Positions 1 to 7,228 of a stretch of 8,901 nucleotides of DNA are shown one piece after another. This DNA comes from Verrucomicrobiales bacterium (GTDB lineage Bacteria > Verrucomicrobiota > Verrucomicrobiia > Limisphaerales > UBA1096). The DNA lies in the NCBI GenBank assembly GCA_002721375.1, contig PBKH01000003.1:26872-35772 (forward strand), given 5' to 3'. The notes under the pieces are model-generated. The model did no database searches. It saw only the letters and a program-made list of their open reading frames with translations, and was not told the origin of the DNA. Made by a program: the position numbers and the translations under genes. Position 1 is the first letter of the stretch, and each line of letters starts with the position of its first letter.

Positions 1-363
1 GGAAAAGGCTATTACCTAAAACCCGCTGTGATTACCGGCGTCGAGATTGAGGACCGTGTATGGCGCGAAGAGATATTTGGGCCAGTTGTCTGCCTGCGCC
101 CGTTCACCGACGAGACCCAAATGTTGCGCGAGGTCAACGACACAAACTTCGGCTTGAGCGGCTCCGTCTGGTCAAACGATCTCAGCAGGGCACTGCGAGT
201 GGCACGACATGTAGAGAGCGGCGTCATCAGCATCAACAGCCACTCGAGCGTGCACACCGAAGCGCCGTTTGGCGGGTTCAAGCGCAGCGGCCTTGGCCGT
301 GACCTAGGAATGTCAGCAATTGAAGCCTGCACCGAGGTGAAAAATATTTATGTCGGTGAATAG
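1..363 (+). CDS. Aldehyde dehydrogenase family protein, C-terminal part (5' end outside window)
   Basis: The reading frame is open from base 1 to the TAG at 361-363 and gives the last 120 residues of an NAD(P)-dependent aldehyde dehydrogenase, a cytosolic enzyme family of roughly 480-500 residues that oxidises aldehydes to acids. Seen: the conserved EEIFGPVV block near visible residues 24-31, the DTNFGLSGSVW stretch, and the family C-terminal signature PFGGFKRSGLGRDLG near residues 89-103, followed by a TEVKNIYV tail typical of the betaine-aldehyde/aminoaldehyde/gamma-glutamylaminobutyraldehyde-like branch. The catalytic Cys and Glu and the cofactor-binding fold lie upstream of the window, so the substrate cannot be read. 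The next gene starts 3 nt after its stop, so it heads the visible part of the operon. Because phnW lies nearby, a phosphonoacetaldehyde dehydrogenase role is possible, but this is inference only; other aldehydes are equally compatible. Confidence 0.93.
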   Translation, partial: GKGYYLKPAVITGVEIEDRVWREEIFGPVVCLRPFTDETQMLREVNDTNFGLSGSVWSNDLSRALRVARHVESGVISINSHSSVHTEAPFGGFKRSGLGRDLGMSAIEACTEVKNIYVGE

Positions 364-366
364 CCC

Positions 367-2340
367 ATGAAAGGAACTCGACAGCAAATCATTCGCTTAA
401 CTCAGCGTGCAGCCAAATTGACCACTAAGCCATACCTTTTGCTGGGAATGTTGGCGCTTGGCCAAACCGCTTGGGCGGGTGTGTCAGTATACAACGATTT
501 TGGCGAACCAAGTTTGCAGCACAAATCCAGCTCTCGCATCGGAGCAACATTGGCTGAGTTGAAGACCAGCAATGGCACTCTCGTAAAAACGGGAACACTG
601 ATCGACTTCACCAACGACCAAGCCACGAGCATCCAGATGAAATTAACCGTGAGCGGATCCATGCTTGGCCAAGTTGAAATCGGCCTGGACGCACCTGAAG
701 GCACGGATGCTGGTAAAGTGTTTGAAGGCAAAATCAATTGTGAAGGCGGCACATCTCTCCCTGAAGGCAAGGTTCATTTTATCGACCTGTCCGGCCTGGC
801 CCCGACCAAGAAGTATGAACTGGTGTTGTTTTCCAGCATGCCCGAAAAGGCCGGAGCAAAACCGGTATTACACACGCTCTGGGATGTGGCATCATTTGAG
901 AATCAAAGCGTTTCCAAACCTGGCCGAGTGACAGTCAGTGGCCAGTTCAATAGGACCACGAGGATCGAAACTAGCGGCAACGATCACTCTTCACGGGGTG
1001 ATGTGTGCAGATACACATCCATCCAGAGCGGTGCCGATGGCGATCTTCGCGTAATCCTGCAGTCACCCAACGGCGGCCGATTGAACGCCCTCATGTTGCG
1101 TGAAGAATCCCCAAAAGTACTCGCCGGCAAACCAATGGTTGAACTCGGCGAAGATTATGCCGTCATCCGTGCAACGGTTGCCAATGCAGCCAACGGACCA
1201 ATCGAGTTGCGCTGGCGCGAAACCAAAAACGATGCCGCTTGGCAGTCGCTTTTACTGACACCAGATACAGACGGCGTAATCTCAACCAGACTCGATTCAT
1301 TACCCGTGTTTGTTAACCACGAGTTCGTTTTTTTACAATCGACACCAAAAGGGGATATCACCTCGGAACGGCGGGTGATCCGTCCCCAAAAAACGGGCAT
1401 CATTTATTCGACCGGCTTTGAGCCAACCGAACCGGTCGCCTTCCTTCGCGGTACCATCACAACGCAAACAGGTCCATGGCGCGTGGCCAAGGGGCGCGCA
1501 GAGGTACAGAGCGATCGAATCGCACACGGAGGCCAAGCAGTGCGCACCGGGGACTGCATCATCGAGATGACGCTCAAAAATCCGGCACAAATTCTTTGGG
1601 CAGATGCCTTTATTCAGGACCCAGGCATCAACCAGACACGCCAAATACCACACGGCAAGGCCAGCAGCGTACTATTGTTCCATGAAGAAAAAATTCTAGC
1701 GCTCGACGGTAATGGCAACGGAGGCGGTAACTTTGTCACTGCCTCGGAACTTCCAAGCGACCGCTTCACGCGACTCACCATCCGTACCAACTACAAGGCA
1801 AAACGATTCGACGTATGGGTAGACGGTAGACGCGCCCTAACCGGGCTCGGTTTTAAAGATGACTCAGTCACCCAGTTTCACGGAGCCAAACGCCTCGCCG
1901 GAGCGAACAGCTATCTCGATGACTTCAGCCTCTCGACATGGGGTCTCGACCGCGATAGCGACGGGGACGGCTTGAACGACCTTGATGAGGCCAAATTTTA
2001 CGGCTCTTACCCACTACTCGCCGACAGCGACCGTGACGGCGCAAGCGATGCACACGAGATCGCTGCTGGGACCCATCCGGCTGATTCGGGATCGGTCTTT
2101 TCTGTGAAGATCGGCACGGCAGAAAATGGCAAAACCAAGCTTTCGATCCCGACATTAACCGGTCTTGAGTATACTTTACAGCGCCGGGCCAGCATTGGCC
2201 AAGGAACCTGGCAGACAATCCCCGGATTCGAGAACATACCAGGTGACGGTAGTATCCAGTCATTCCTTGAAACCCCGGATGGACGTAACTATTTTTACCG
2301 TGGTGTAATTGTCAACCGCCTCAATCCAGCAAACCCATAA
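367..2340 (+). CDS. Exported modular protein with ConA-like and Asp-rich calcium-binding repeats
   Basis: A 657-residue protein of unknown function. Seen: a basic N-region, a hydrophobic stretch (YLLLGMLALG) and an AWA cleavage site near residue 37, so it is probably exported by Sec. Residues about 38-247 form a beta-rich domain containing phrases such as LSGLAPTKKYELVLF and QSGADGDLRV, a type I associate with Verrucomicrobiota surface proteins. Residues about 250-340 look Fn3-like. Residues about 340-525 look like a concanavalin-A/LamG-type fold opening with YSTGFEP and closing with YLDDFSLS. Residues 528-575 are Asp-rich, thrombospondin-type-3-like calcium-binding repeats (DRDSDGDGLNDLDE, then DSDRDGASDAHE). 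The C-terminal 80 residues end in the LQR...W...FYR pattern often found after such repeats. No catalytic motif is visible. The ATG lies 3 nt after the upstream stop with a possible GGTGA ribosome site 7 nt ahead. A surface or periplasmic binding or scaffold role is inferred. Confidence 0.9.
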   Translation: MKGTRQQIIRLTQRAAKLTTKPYLLLGMLALGQTAWAGVSVYNDFGEPSLQHKSSSRIGATLAELKTSNGTLVKTGTLIDFTNDQATSIQMKLTVSGSMLGQVEIGLDAPEGTDAGKVFEGKINCEGGTSLPEGKVHFIDLSGLAPTKKYELVLFSSMPEKAGAKPVLHTLWDVASFENQSVSKPGRVTVSGQFNRTTRIETSGNDHSSRGDVCRYTSIQSGADGDLRVILQSPNGGRLNALMLREESPKVLAGKPMVELGEDYAVIRATVANAANGPIELRWRETKNDAAWQSLLLTPDTDGVISTRLDSLPVFVNHEFVFLQSTPKGDITSERRVIRPQKTGIIYSTGFEPTEPVAFLRGTITTQTGPWRVAKGRAEVQSDRIAHGGQAVRTGDCIIEMTLKNPAQILWADAFIQDPGINQTRQIPHGKASSVLLFHEEKILALDGNGNGGGNFVTASELPSDRFTRLTIRTNYKAKRFDVWVDGRRALTGLGFKDDSVTQFHGAKRLAGANSYLDDFSLSTWGLDRDSDGDGLNDLDEAKFYGSYPLLADSDRDGASDAHEIAAGTHPADSGSVFSVKIGTAENGKTKLSIPTLTGLEYTLQRRASIGQGTWQTIPGFENIPGDGSIQSFLETPDGRNYFYRGVIVNRLNPANP

Positions 2341-2341
2341 A

Positions 2342-5197
2342 ATGAACCGACGGAAAACAATATGGCAAAACAGATCCGTTCTTACGGTTTGGCTTCTACT
2401 TGGTTGCGCTTACGGGTTTGCGCAAAGCCCGTCGAACGAATGGGTGCTTTCACCGGACAACATTGACATCACGACGGTCAAGGATCTGGCTGGAAATGAG
2501 AACGGCCTACTGCACGGCCGGTTAGTGCCGATACAAAACCCACCGGCTCTTTACTTTGACGGAACCGATACCTACATCGAACTGGCTGGGAGAGACAAAA
2601 GCAAGGTGCTACCGAAAAACAAACTCACCGCCGAGGCTTGGGTGGCCGTAAACTCACCCGCCGAATGGGGCGGCATTGTCGGCTGCCTGCAGGACAACGG
2701 TAGTTTCGAGAAGGGGTGGTTACTCGGCTACAATAATGATAAGTTCAATTTTGCTCTGTCAACCAATGGTGACCTCACCTACCTAAATGCCTCGACCTCG
2801 TTCCAAACCGGTCGCTGGTATCATGTCGTTGGAACCTTTGACGGATCGCGAATGCGGATTTACATCAACGGAACAGAGCGCGGTAGCAGCAGCCAACGTC
2901 GGGGAACAATCGACTACTCACCTGCCACATTCGTCATCGGATGCTATCTCGACGACAATGAGTTTTACCCACTCGAAGGCTTCATCTCAGGGGTGCGGAT
3001 CTACAACCGCGTCCTCACAGGTCAACAAGTTCGCAACCGCTACAATCGCACTAGGAATAAACACACGACTCGCCCCAAACCACCAACCGTGGCCAGTAAT
3101 CGTGATCTGAGCGCTGGGCCCTATCTGGCGTTTACCTCAAAGGACAAGGCGGTCATCCGTTGGGAAACCAATAAGCCAATGCCAACGCGCCTTGCCTATA
3201 GTACAACACCAACTCTGGACAAACGTATAAATCTGGGCAACCGAACACAAAAACATGAGGCCACGATCGAGGGGATCAAACCAGGGACCACTTATCATTA
3301 TTCAGTCGGGATCGAAAATGCGGATACCACTCGGTGGCTTGCCCCAGCAACCGGCGAATCCGACTTCAACTACTCTCGGCCGGACATCACCGGCGTTGCA
3401 TCGCCTTTTGCGGAGGATGAAAAAATGCGCAAAAGTCGCGCAGCCGCTGAGGCTATCCTCAAAGCAACCGACATCCGAAAGGGCTACGCGATCGACTATG
3501 GCTGCGGCGAGGGGCGACTCGCCTTCGCCCTAGCCAAGCGCACGGAATTGACCGTGATCGGCGTAACAAGCGACCCAGCCGAGGCTGCACGTGCCCGAAC
3601 CGCTTTACGACAAGCTGGCATTTACGGAACACGAGTTACGATTCATCAGCGGCCTCTGAATAAACTCGAGCACACCGACCATCTCTTCAACCTCGCCGTA
3701 TCCAGCGAACTGCTTCACAACGGCAAATTGCCCGGAGATCAATCTGAACTGCTGCGAGTACTCAGGCCAAGTGGCGGCGTACTCGCCTTGAACGGGCTAC
3801 CACACGACAACTTGGTAAAGATCATCTCGAAATCACCCATTGAAGCCAACACCACCACAGAGAGTTACGATGAATTACTCTTGGCCAAGCGCAATCCACT
3901 CAGAGGCGCAGGCGAGTGGACACATACCTATGGCACCGCTGCGCAAACCTCAAATAGCGGCGACGAAATCGTCAACGGAAGTCGAATGGCCCTACAGTGG
4001 TTCGGCAAACCGGGCGCACGAGGCATGATCGATCGGCAGGGGCGCAACCCTCCACCGCTCACCGCTAACGGCTTCCTCTATGTGCAGGGAGACAACCGCA
4101 TCTGGGGCCAGGACGCTTTCAACGGGACAATCCTCTGGAACTACGAGTTCCCTAGTGAGCTTCGCCGTGTCAACACCCCCCGTGATGGCAGCAACATGTG
4201 TGCGGACGACACATCACTGTTCGTTGCGATGCGCGACCGGGCCTATCGGTTCAACGGACAAACAGGAAATTTACTAATGAGCTATCCAGTGATCACCAAA
4301 GACACGGCCAACTGGGGCTTCATCGCCAACGACGGCGACCTGCTTTTTGGCAGTAGCATCAAGCCAGGCTCGGAGTACACCAAGTTCAAGGGCACTCCCT
4401 ATTGGTACGACTCAACCGGAACGCAGGACACGGCCAAGATTTGCAGTGACAACTTGTTTGCCATCGACAAACAAAGCGGCCGAAAAAAATGGGACTATCG
4501 AGGCGGCAAAATTATCAACAGCAGCATAGCCATCGGAGACGGACGGGTGTACTTCGTCGAGTCAAACTCATCGAGAATTCAAGATGAAGCCACCAGCCGA
4601 ATCTCCTCCAGTAGCCTTTGGTCAAGCCTACGACTTGTGGCCCTCAACCAGCAAAACGGATCCAAGGTCTGGAGCAAATCAATCACGGTCAATAATTCGC
4701 CCTACCCGATCGTGTTTTTCCTCGCGCAATCAAAAAATCGCCTGATCCTCAGCTACGCCACCAGCCGGTATTACGTGGACGCCTTTTCTACAATCAACGG
4801 CAGCAAGGTGTGGTCGAAGAACCATTCTTGGAACCGCAACCACCACGGCGGGCACATGTACCACCCGATGATCTTCGGCGACGCAGTGATCGTTGAACCT
4901 TATGGCTACCGCCTTTCCAATGGTGGAATCGTCCATCGCGGTCTGCCACAAAGGGGCGGATGCAGCACCATGTCCGCATCGAAGAATACCGTGCATTACA
5001 TCAACTGGGATTACGACAAGGGCTCGATGTATTTTTGGGACTTGGACACCAACCGACGACGACTGATGGTTGGCTCCCGATCGAGTTGCTGGCTTTCACT
5101 TATTTCCGGCAACGGCATGATACTCTCGCCAACAGCCAGCTCCGGTTGCCGTTGCCGCTATCCCATTCAAACCTCGATTGGGTTCATGAGAAGATGA
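2342..5197 (+). CDS. Exported LamG / Fn3-like / methyltransferase-like / PQQ-type beta-propeller fusion protein
   Basis: A 951-residue multidomain protein. The ATG at 2342 is chosen because it gives a clean signal sequence (MNRRK, then a hydrophobic core SVLTVWLLLG) and lies 1 nt after the previous stop. LLGC at residues 19-22 is a possible lipobox; otherwise cleavage near FAQ-S is plausible. Domains: LamG/ConA-like at about 35-240 (FDGTDTYIEL, WYHVVGTFDGSRMRIYING, GVRIYNRVLT); an Fn3-like module resembling the N-terminal domain of purple acid phosphatases at about 255-345 (GPYLAFTSKDKAVIRWET, GTTYHYSVG); a class I SAM-methyltransferase-like Rossmann domain at about 360-500 with glycine motif DYGCGEG at 385-391 and ELLRVLRPSGG near its end; a PQQ-like beta-propeller at about 545-951 (QDAFNGTILWNYEFP, AIDKQSGRKKWDY). 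Four C-terminal cysteines, C874, C916, C936 and C938, are spaced as in a family common in Planctomycetota and Verrucomicrobiota. Function is unknown; no phosphatase metal site follows the Fn3-like module. Confidence 0.92.
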   Translation: MNRRKTIWQNRSVLTVWLLLGCAYGFAQSPSNEWVLSPDNIDITTVKDLAGNENGLLHGRLVPIQNPPALYFDGTDTYIELAGRDKSKVLPKNKLTAEAWVAVNSPAEWGGIVGCLQDNGSFEKGWLLGYNNDKFNFALSTNGDLTYLNASTSFQTGRWYHVVGTFDGSRMRIYINGTERGSSSQRRGTIDYSPATFVIGCYLDDNEFYPLEGFISGVRIYNRVLTGQQVRNRYNRTRNKHTTRPKPPTVASNRDLSAGPYLAFTSKDKAVIRWETNKPMPTRLAYSTTPTLDKRINLGNRTQKHEATIEGIKPGTTYHYSVGIENADTTRWLAPATGESDFNYSRPDITGVASPFAEDEKMRKSRAAAEAILKATDIRKGYAIDYGCGEGRLAFALAKRTELTVIGVTSDPAEAARARTALRQAGIYGTRVTIHQRPLNKLEHTDHLFNLAVSSELLHNGKLPGDQSELLRVLRPSGGVLALNGLPHDNLVKIISKSPIEANTTTESYDELLLAKRNPLRGAGEWTHTYGTAAQTSNSGDEIVNGSRMALQWFGKPGARGMIDRQGRNPPPLTANGFLYVQGDNRIWGQDAFNGTILWNYEFPSELRRVNTPRDGSNMCADDTSLFVAMRDRAYRFNGQTGNLLMSYPVITKDTANWGFIANDGDLLFGSSIKPGSEYTKFKGTPYWYDSTGTQDTAKICSDNLFAIDKQSGRKKWDYRGGKIINSSIAIGDGRVYFVESNSSRIQDEATSRISSSSLWSSLRLVALNQQNGSKVWSKSITVNNSPYPIVFFLAQSKNRLILSYATSRYYVDAFSTINGSKVWSKNHSWNRNHHGGHMYHPMIFGDAVIVEPYGYRLSNGGIVHRGLPQRGGCSTMSASKNTVHYINWDYDKGSMYFWDLDTNRRRLMVGSRSSCWLSLISGNGMILSPTASSGCRCRYPIQTSIGFMRR
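5194..5197 (+). promoter_or_regulatory. ATGA stop-start overlap (translational coupling)
   Basis: The TGA ending the fusion protein (5195-5197) overlaps the ATG of the beta-propeller gene (5194-5196). The purine-rich GAGAAG directly in front of the ATG is too close for an ordinary ribosome site, so re-initiation by ribosomes finishing the upstream gene is the likely mode. This favours linked production of the two propeller proteins. Confidence 0.75.
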
Positions 5198-6471
5198 TAT
5201 TGCACAACATACATGCTTGGCTTATCTGCTTGGCAATAAGCGTCACTTGGCCAAGCGCCGCCGATTGGCCAACGTACCGACACGACAACCAACGCAGCGC
5301 CATCACCGCTGAGAGACTCAAGCTGCCGTTGGCGAAGAGATGGCAGATGATCCCTGCACAACCGCCCTCCCCCGCATGGGCCAAACCGGCTAAGTTTGAT
5401 TTTTTCGTGTCACCCCAGTCACGAAAACCGCTCGTGCACCGGCTGGCCTACGACCACGCATATCATGTCACCAGCGTGGGAGATCGTGTTTTTTACGGCT
5501 CATCGGCCGAACATACAGTGCATTGTCTCGATGCCCACAGCGGCAAGGAGAAATGGGTGTACTTTACCGATGGCCCGGTCCGGTTCGCGCCATCGATCCA
5601 CAACGGTCGAGTCTACACCGGCTCAGACGACGGCACAGCCTACTGCCTCGACACCACCACCGGCAAACTGATCTGGAGCTACACGGCTGGCAGTGAGAAA
5701 AATACACTTATCCCCAACGACGGACGGCTGGTCTCACCTTGGAGCGTACGTAGTTCGATCGCAGTGGACAGCGGCACGGCCTACTTCACCTCCGGTTTCT
5801 TTCCGCACGAGGGCGTCTACATGAACGCCTTGGACGCGGTCACTGGCAAGGTGACCAAAAGGCAGCACTGGAAACAACACCACCTCAATAAGGGCTCATT
5901 CCAAGGCTACATGCTACTCTCCAATTCGCGAATCTATATGCCAGGCGGACGCAGTACGCCGTTTTATTTCGACCGGCTCACCGGCAAAAGCCTCGGGCAG
6001 TTTGCCAAGGGCAACGGCATGGGATCATTTGCGCTGCTGGCCGACAACCGGATCTTCCACGGACCAGCGGACCGTAGTGGCGGCGTGCTCACAGAAGCGG
6101 GCCTGTCCGGCGATAAGGCAGCCTCGCACACCGATGCACTCGACATGATCGTCGATGCCCGAAGTATGTTCCTGCTCACTACGAGCAAGATCAGCGCAAT
6201 GAGCCGCAGTAGTCGACGAACACTCTGGAACAAATCGATTGAGACCGGGAGTGCAATGGCGCTGGCAGGTGAGACTCTATTCGTCGGCAGCCAAGACAAG
6301 GTGAGCGCATACAATGCCTTCAACGGCCGACTACTTTGGAGCAATGAGGTGCCAGGCCAAGCACTTGGACTGACCGTAGCCAATGGCGCCCTCCTGGTCA
6401 GCACCGACACTGGAGCCATCATCAGCTTTGGACAGGCCACCGACCATCCAAGCGCATGGATTTTATTTTAA
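5194..6471 (+). CDS. Exported PQQ-like beta-propeller repeat protein
   Basis: A 425-residue protein. The reading frame is open further upstream (to about 4960), but the ATG at 5194 is preferred because it overlaps the preceding stop as ATGA and begins a normal signal peptide (hydrophobic WLICLAISVTW, cleavage near PSAA-DW at residues 20-25). The mature start DWPTYRHDNQRS is typical of PQQ-like repeat proteins. Residues about 75-415 hold propeller blades, seen as repeated 'CLD..(S/T)GK..W' units: HCLDAHSGKEKWVYF, YCLDTTTGKLIWSY, ALDAVTGKV, and later YNAFNGRLLWSNEVP, ending in GAIISFG. There is no CxxCH heme site and no recognisable quinoprotein dehydrogenase signature, so it is more likely a structural, binding or assembly-type propeller than a PQQ enzyme. 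Its blades differ from those of the upstream fusion protein, so the two may act as a pair in the periplasm; that is inference from the translationally coupled arrangement. Confidence 0.92.
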   Translation: MILHNIHAWLICLAISVTWPSAADWPTYRHDNQRSAITAERLKLPLAKRWQMIPAQPPSPAWAKPAKFDFFVSPQSRKPLVHRLAYDHAYHVTSVGDRVFYGSSAEHTVHCLDAHSGKEKWVYFTDGPVRFAPSIHNGRVYTGSDDGTAYCLDTTTGKLIWSYTAGSEKNTLIPNDGRLVSPWSVRSSIAVDSGTAYFTSGFFPHEGVYMNALDAVTGKVTKRQHWKQHHLNKGSFQGYMLLSNSRIYMPGGRSTPFYFDRLTGKSLGQFAKGNGMGSFALLADNRIFHGPADRSGGVLTEAGLSGDKAASHTDALDMIVDARSMFLLTTSKISAMSRSSRRTLWNKSIETGSAMALAGETLFVGSQDKVSAYNAFNGRLLWSNEVPGQALGLTVANGALLVSTDTGAIISFGQATDHPSAWILF

Positions 6472-6472
6472 A

Positions 6473-7228
6473 ATGGGAAACTTAAAGGCAATCACATTTG
6501 ACCTATGGGACACTCTTGTCATCGACGATTCCGACGAATCCAAGCGGAAGCAACTAGGTTTGCGTTCTAAATTCGACGAACGACGGCATTTGCTTTGGGA
6601 GGCACTGAATACTGTAAACACGATCGATCCAGAAACGGTTCAACTTGCCTACAACGTCGGCGATGCCGCATTCAATAAAGTCTGGAAGGAACACCATATT
6701 ACTTGGCCCATCAAAGAGCGGCTGCAGATCATTCTCAAGGGACTTGGCCGCGAACTACCAGAGGACGCATTCGATGCCGTTGTCCGTGCACACGAACAGA
6801 TGGAGGTAGAAATCCCCCCCGACGCCATGCCTGGCGCAGCGCCAGTACTCGAGCGGTTGGCCAAGCGCTACAAGCTGTGCATCGTCTCCGATGCGATCGT
6901 TTCTCCCGGGACATGCCTGCGACGGGTGTTGGAAAACCACGGCCTAGCCAAACCGTTTAGCGGGTTCGCGTTTTCAGATGAAGTGGGCCACAGCAAGCCC
7001 CACCGCTCAATGTTTGACTCAGCATCGAACCAGCTTGGAGTCAACATTGATGAAATGCTGCATATTGGAGACCGCGACCATAATGACGTCAAGGGACCGC
7101 AGCAGCTTGGCATGAAAGCGATCTTGTTCACCGCCTCGCGTGACGTAGACAAGGACTCTACTACGGCGGATGCCATTTGTGACTCGTTCGATGAGTTGGA
7201 AGCCGCGATCGACCAGCTAGACGCCTAA
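6473..7228 (+). CDS. HAD-superfamily hydrolase with atypical motif I
   Basis: A 251-residue cytosolic protein without signal peptide. The ATG at 6473 is chosen because it lies 1 nt after the upstream stop (TAAAATG) and places HAD motif I at residues 9-15 (FDLWDTL). D10 is the expected nucleophile. The usual second Asp (D10+2) is Trp12, with Asp at +3 in the normal Gly position. Motif II is IVSD (Ser139), motif III Lys175 in HSKPH, and motif IV GDRDHND with D200 and D205, so the rest of the active site is intact. Residues about 16-120 are helical and form a C1-type cap. HAD phosphatases use the +2 Asp as general acid, whereas dehalogenases have Tyr and phosphonoacetaldehyde hydrolase has Ala there; classical phosphatase chemistry is therefore uncertain. 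The sequence does not show the phosphonatase motif I (DWAGTT). It is the last gene of the operon and overlaps the convergent amidotransferase stop. Confidence 0.9.
   Translation: MGNLKAITFDLWDTLVIDDSDESKRKQLGLRSKFDERRHLLWEALNTVNTIDPETVQLAYNVGDAAFNKVWKEHHITWPIKERLQIILKGLGRELPEDAFDAVVRAHEQMEVEIPPDAMPGAAPVLERLAKRYKLCIVSDAIVSPGTCLRRVLENHGLAKPFSGFAFSDEVGHSKPHRSMFDSASNQLGVNIDEMLHIGDRDHNDVKGPQQLGMKAILFTASRDVDKDSTTADAICDSFDELEAAIDQLDA
7225..7228. other. Overlapping stop codons of convergent operons
   Basis: CTAA at 7225-7228 contains the TAA of the plus-strand HAD gene (7226-7228) and, on the minus strand, the TAG of the amidotransferase gene (7227-7225). No hairpin with a T-run is apparent in the immediate flanks, so each transcript probably reads into the other gene before terminating. 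Confidence 0.9.

Noticed and set aside
2309..2341. TTG start for the fusion protein at 2309
   Set aside because: It adds 11 residues in front of a good signal sequence and overlaps the previous gene; the ATG at 2342 fits better.
3050..3380. Purple acid phosphatase in the fusion protein
   Set aside because: Only the Fn3-like N-terminal module type is present; no metallophosphatase metal-binding motifs follow and a methyltransferase-like domain comes instead.
4960..5193. Upstream extension of the beta-propeller gene to an earlier start at 4960
   Set aside because: It would overlap the fusion protein by 238 nt and bury the signal peptide; the ATG at 5194 gives a normal export signal.
5964..6440. 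158-codon open frame antisense to the beta-propeller gene
   Set aside because: Low-complexity Ser/Leu/Ala-rich translation opposite a well-supported gene; a shadow frame.
5194..6471. PQQ-dependent alcohol or glucose dehydrogenase
   Set aside because: Too short, with no heme site and no recognisable cofactor-ligand or disulfide signature; only the propeller repeat is shared.
6473..7228. HAD protein as classical phosphonoacetaldehyde hydrolase (phnX)
   Set aside because: Motif I is FDLWDTL rather than the phosphonatase DWAGTT, and I could not place the cap-domain Schiff-base lysine; only proximity to phnW supports it.
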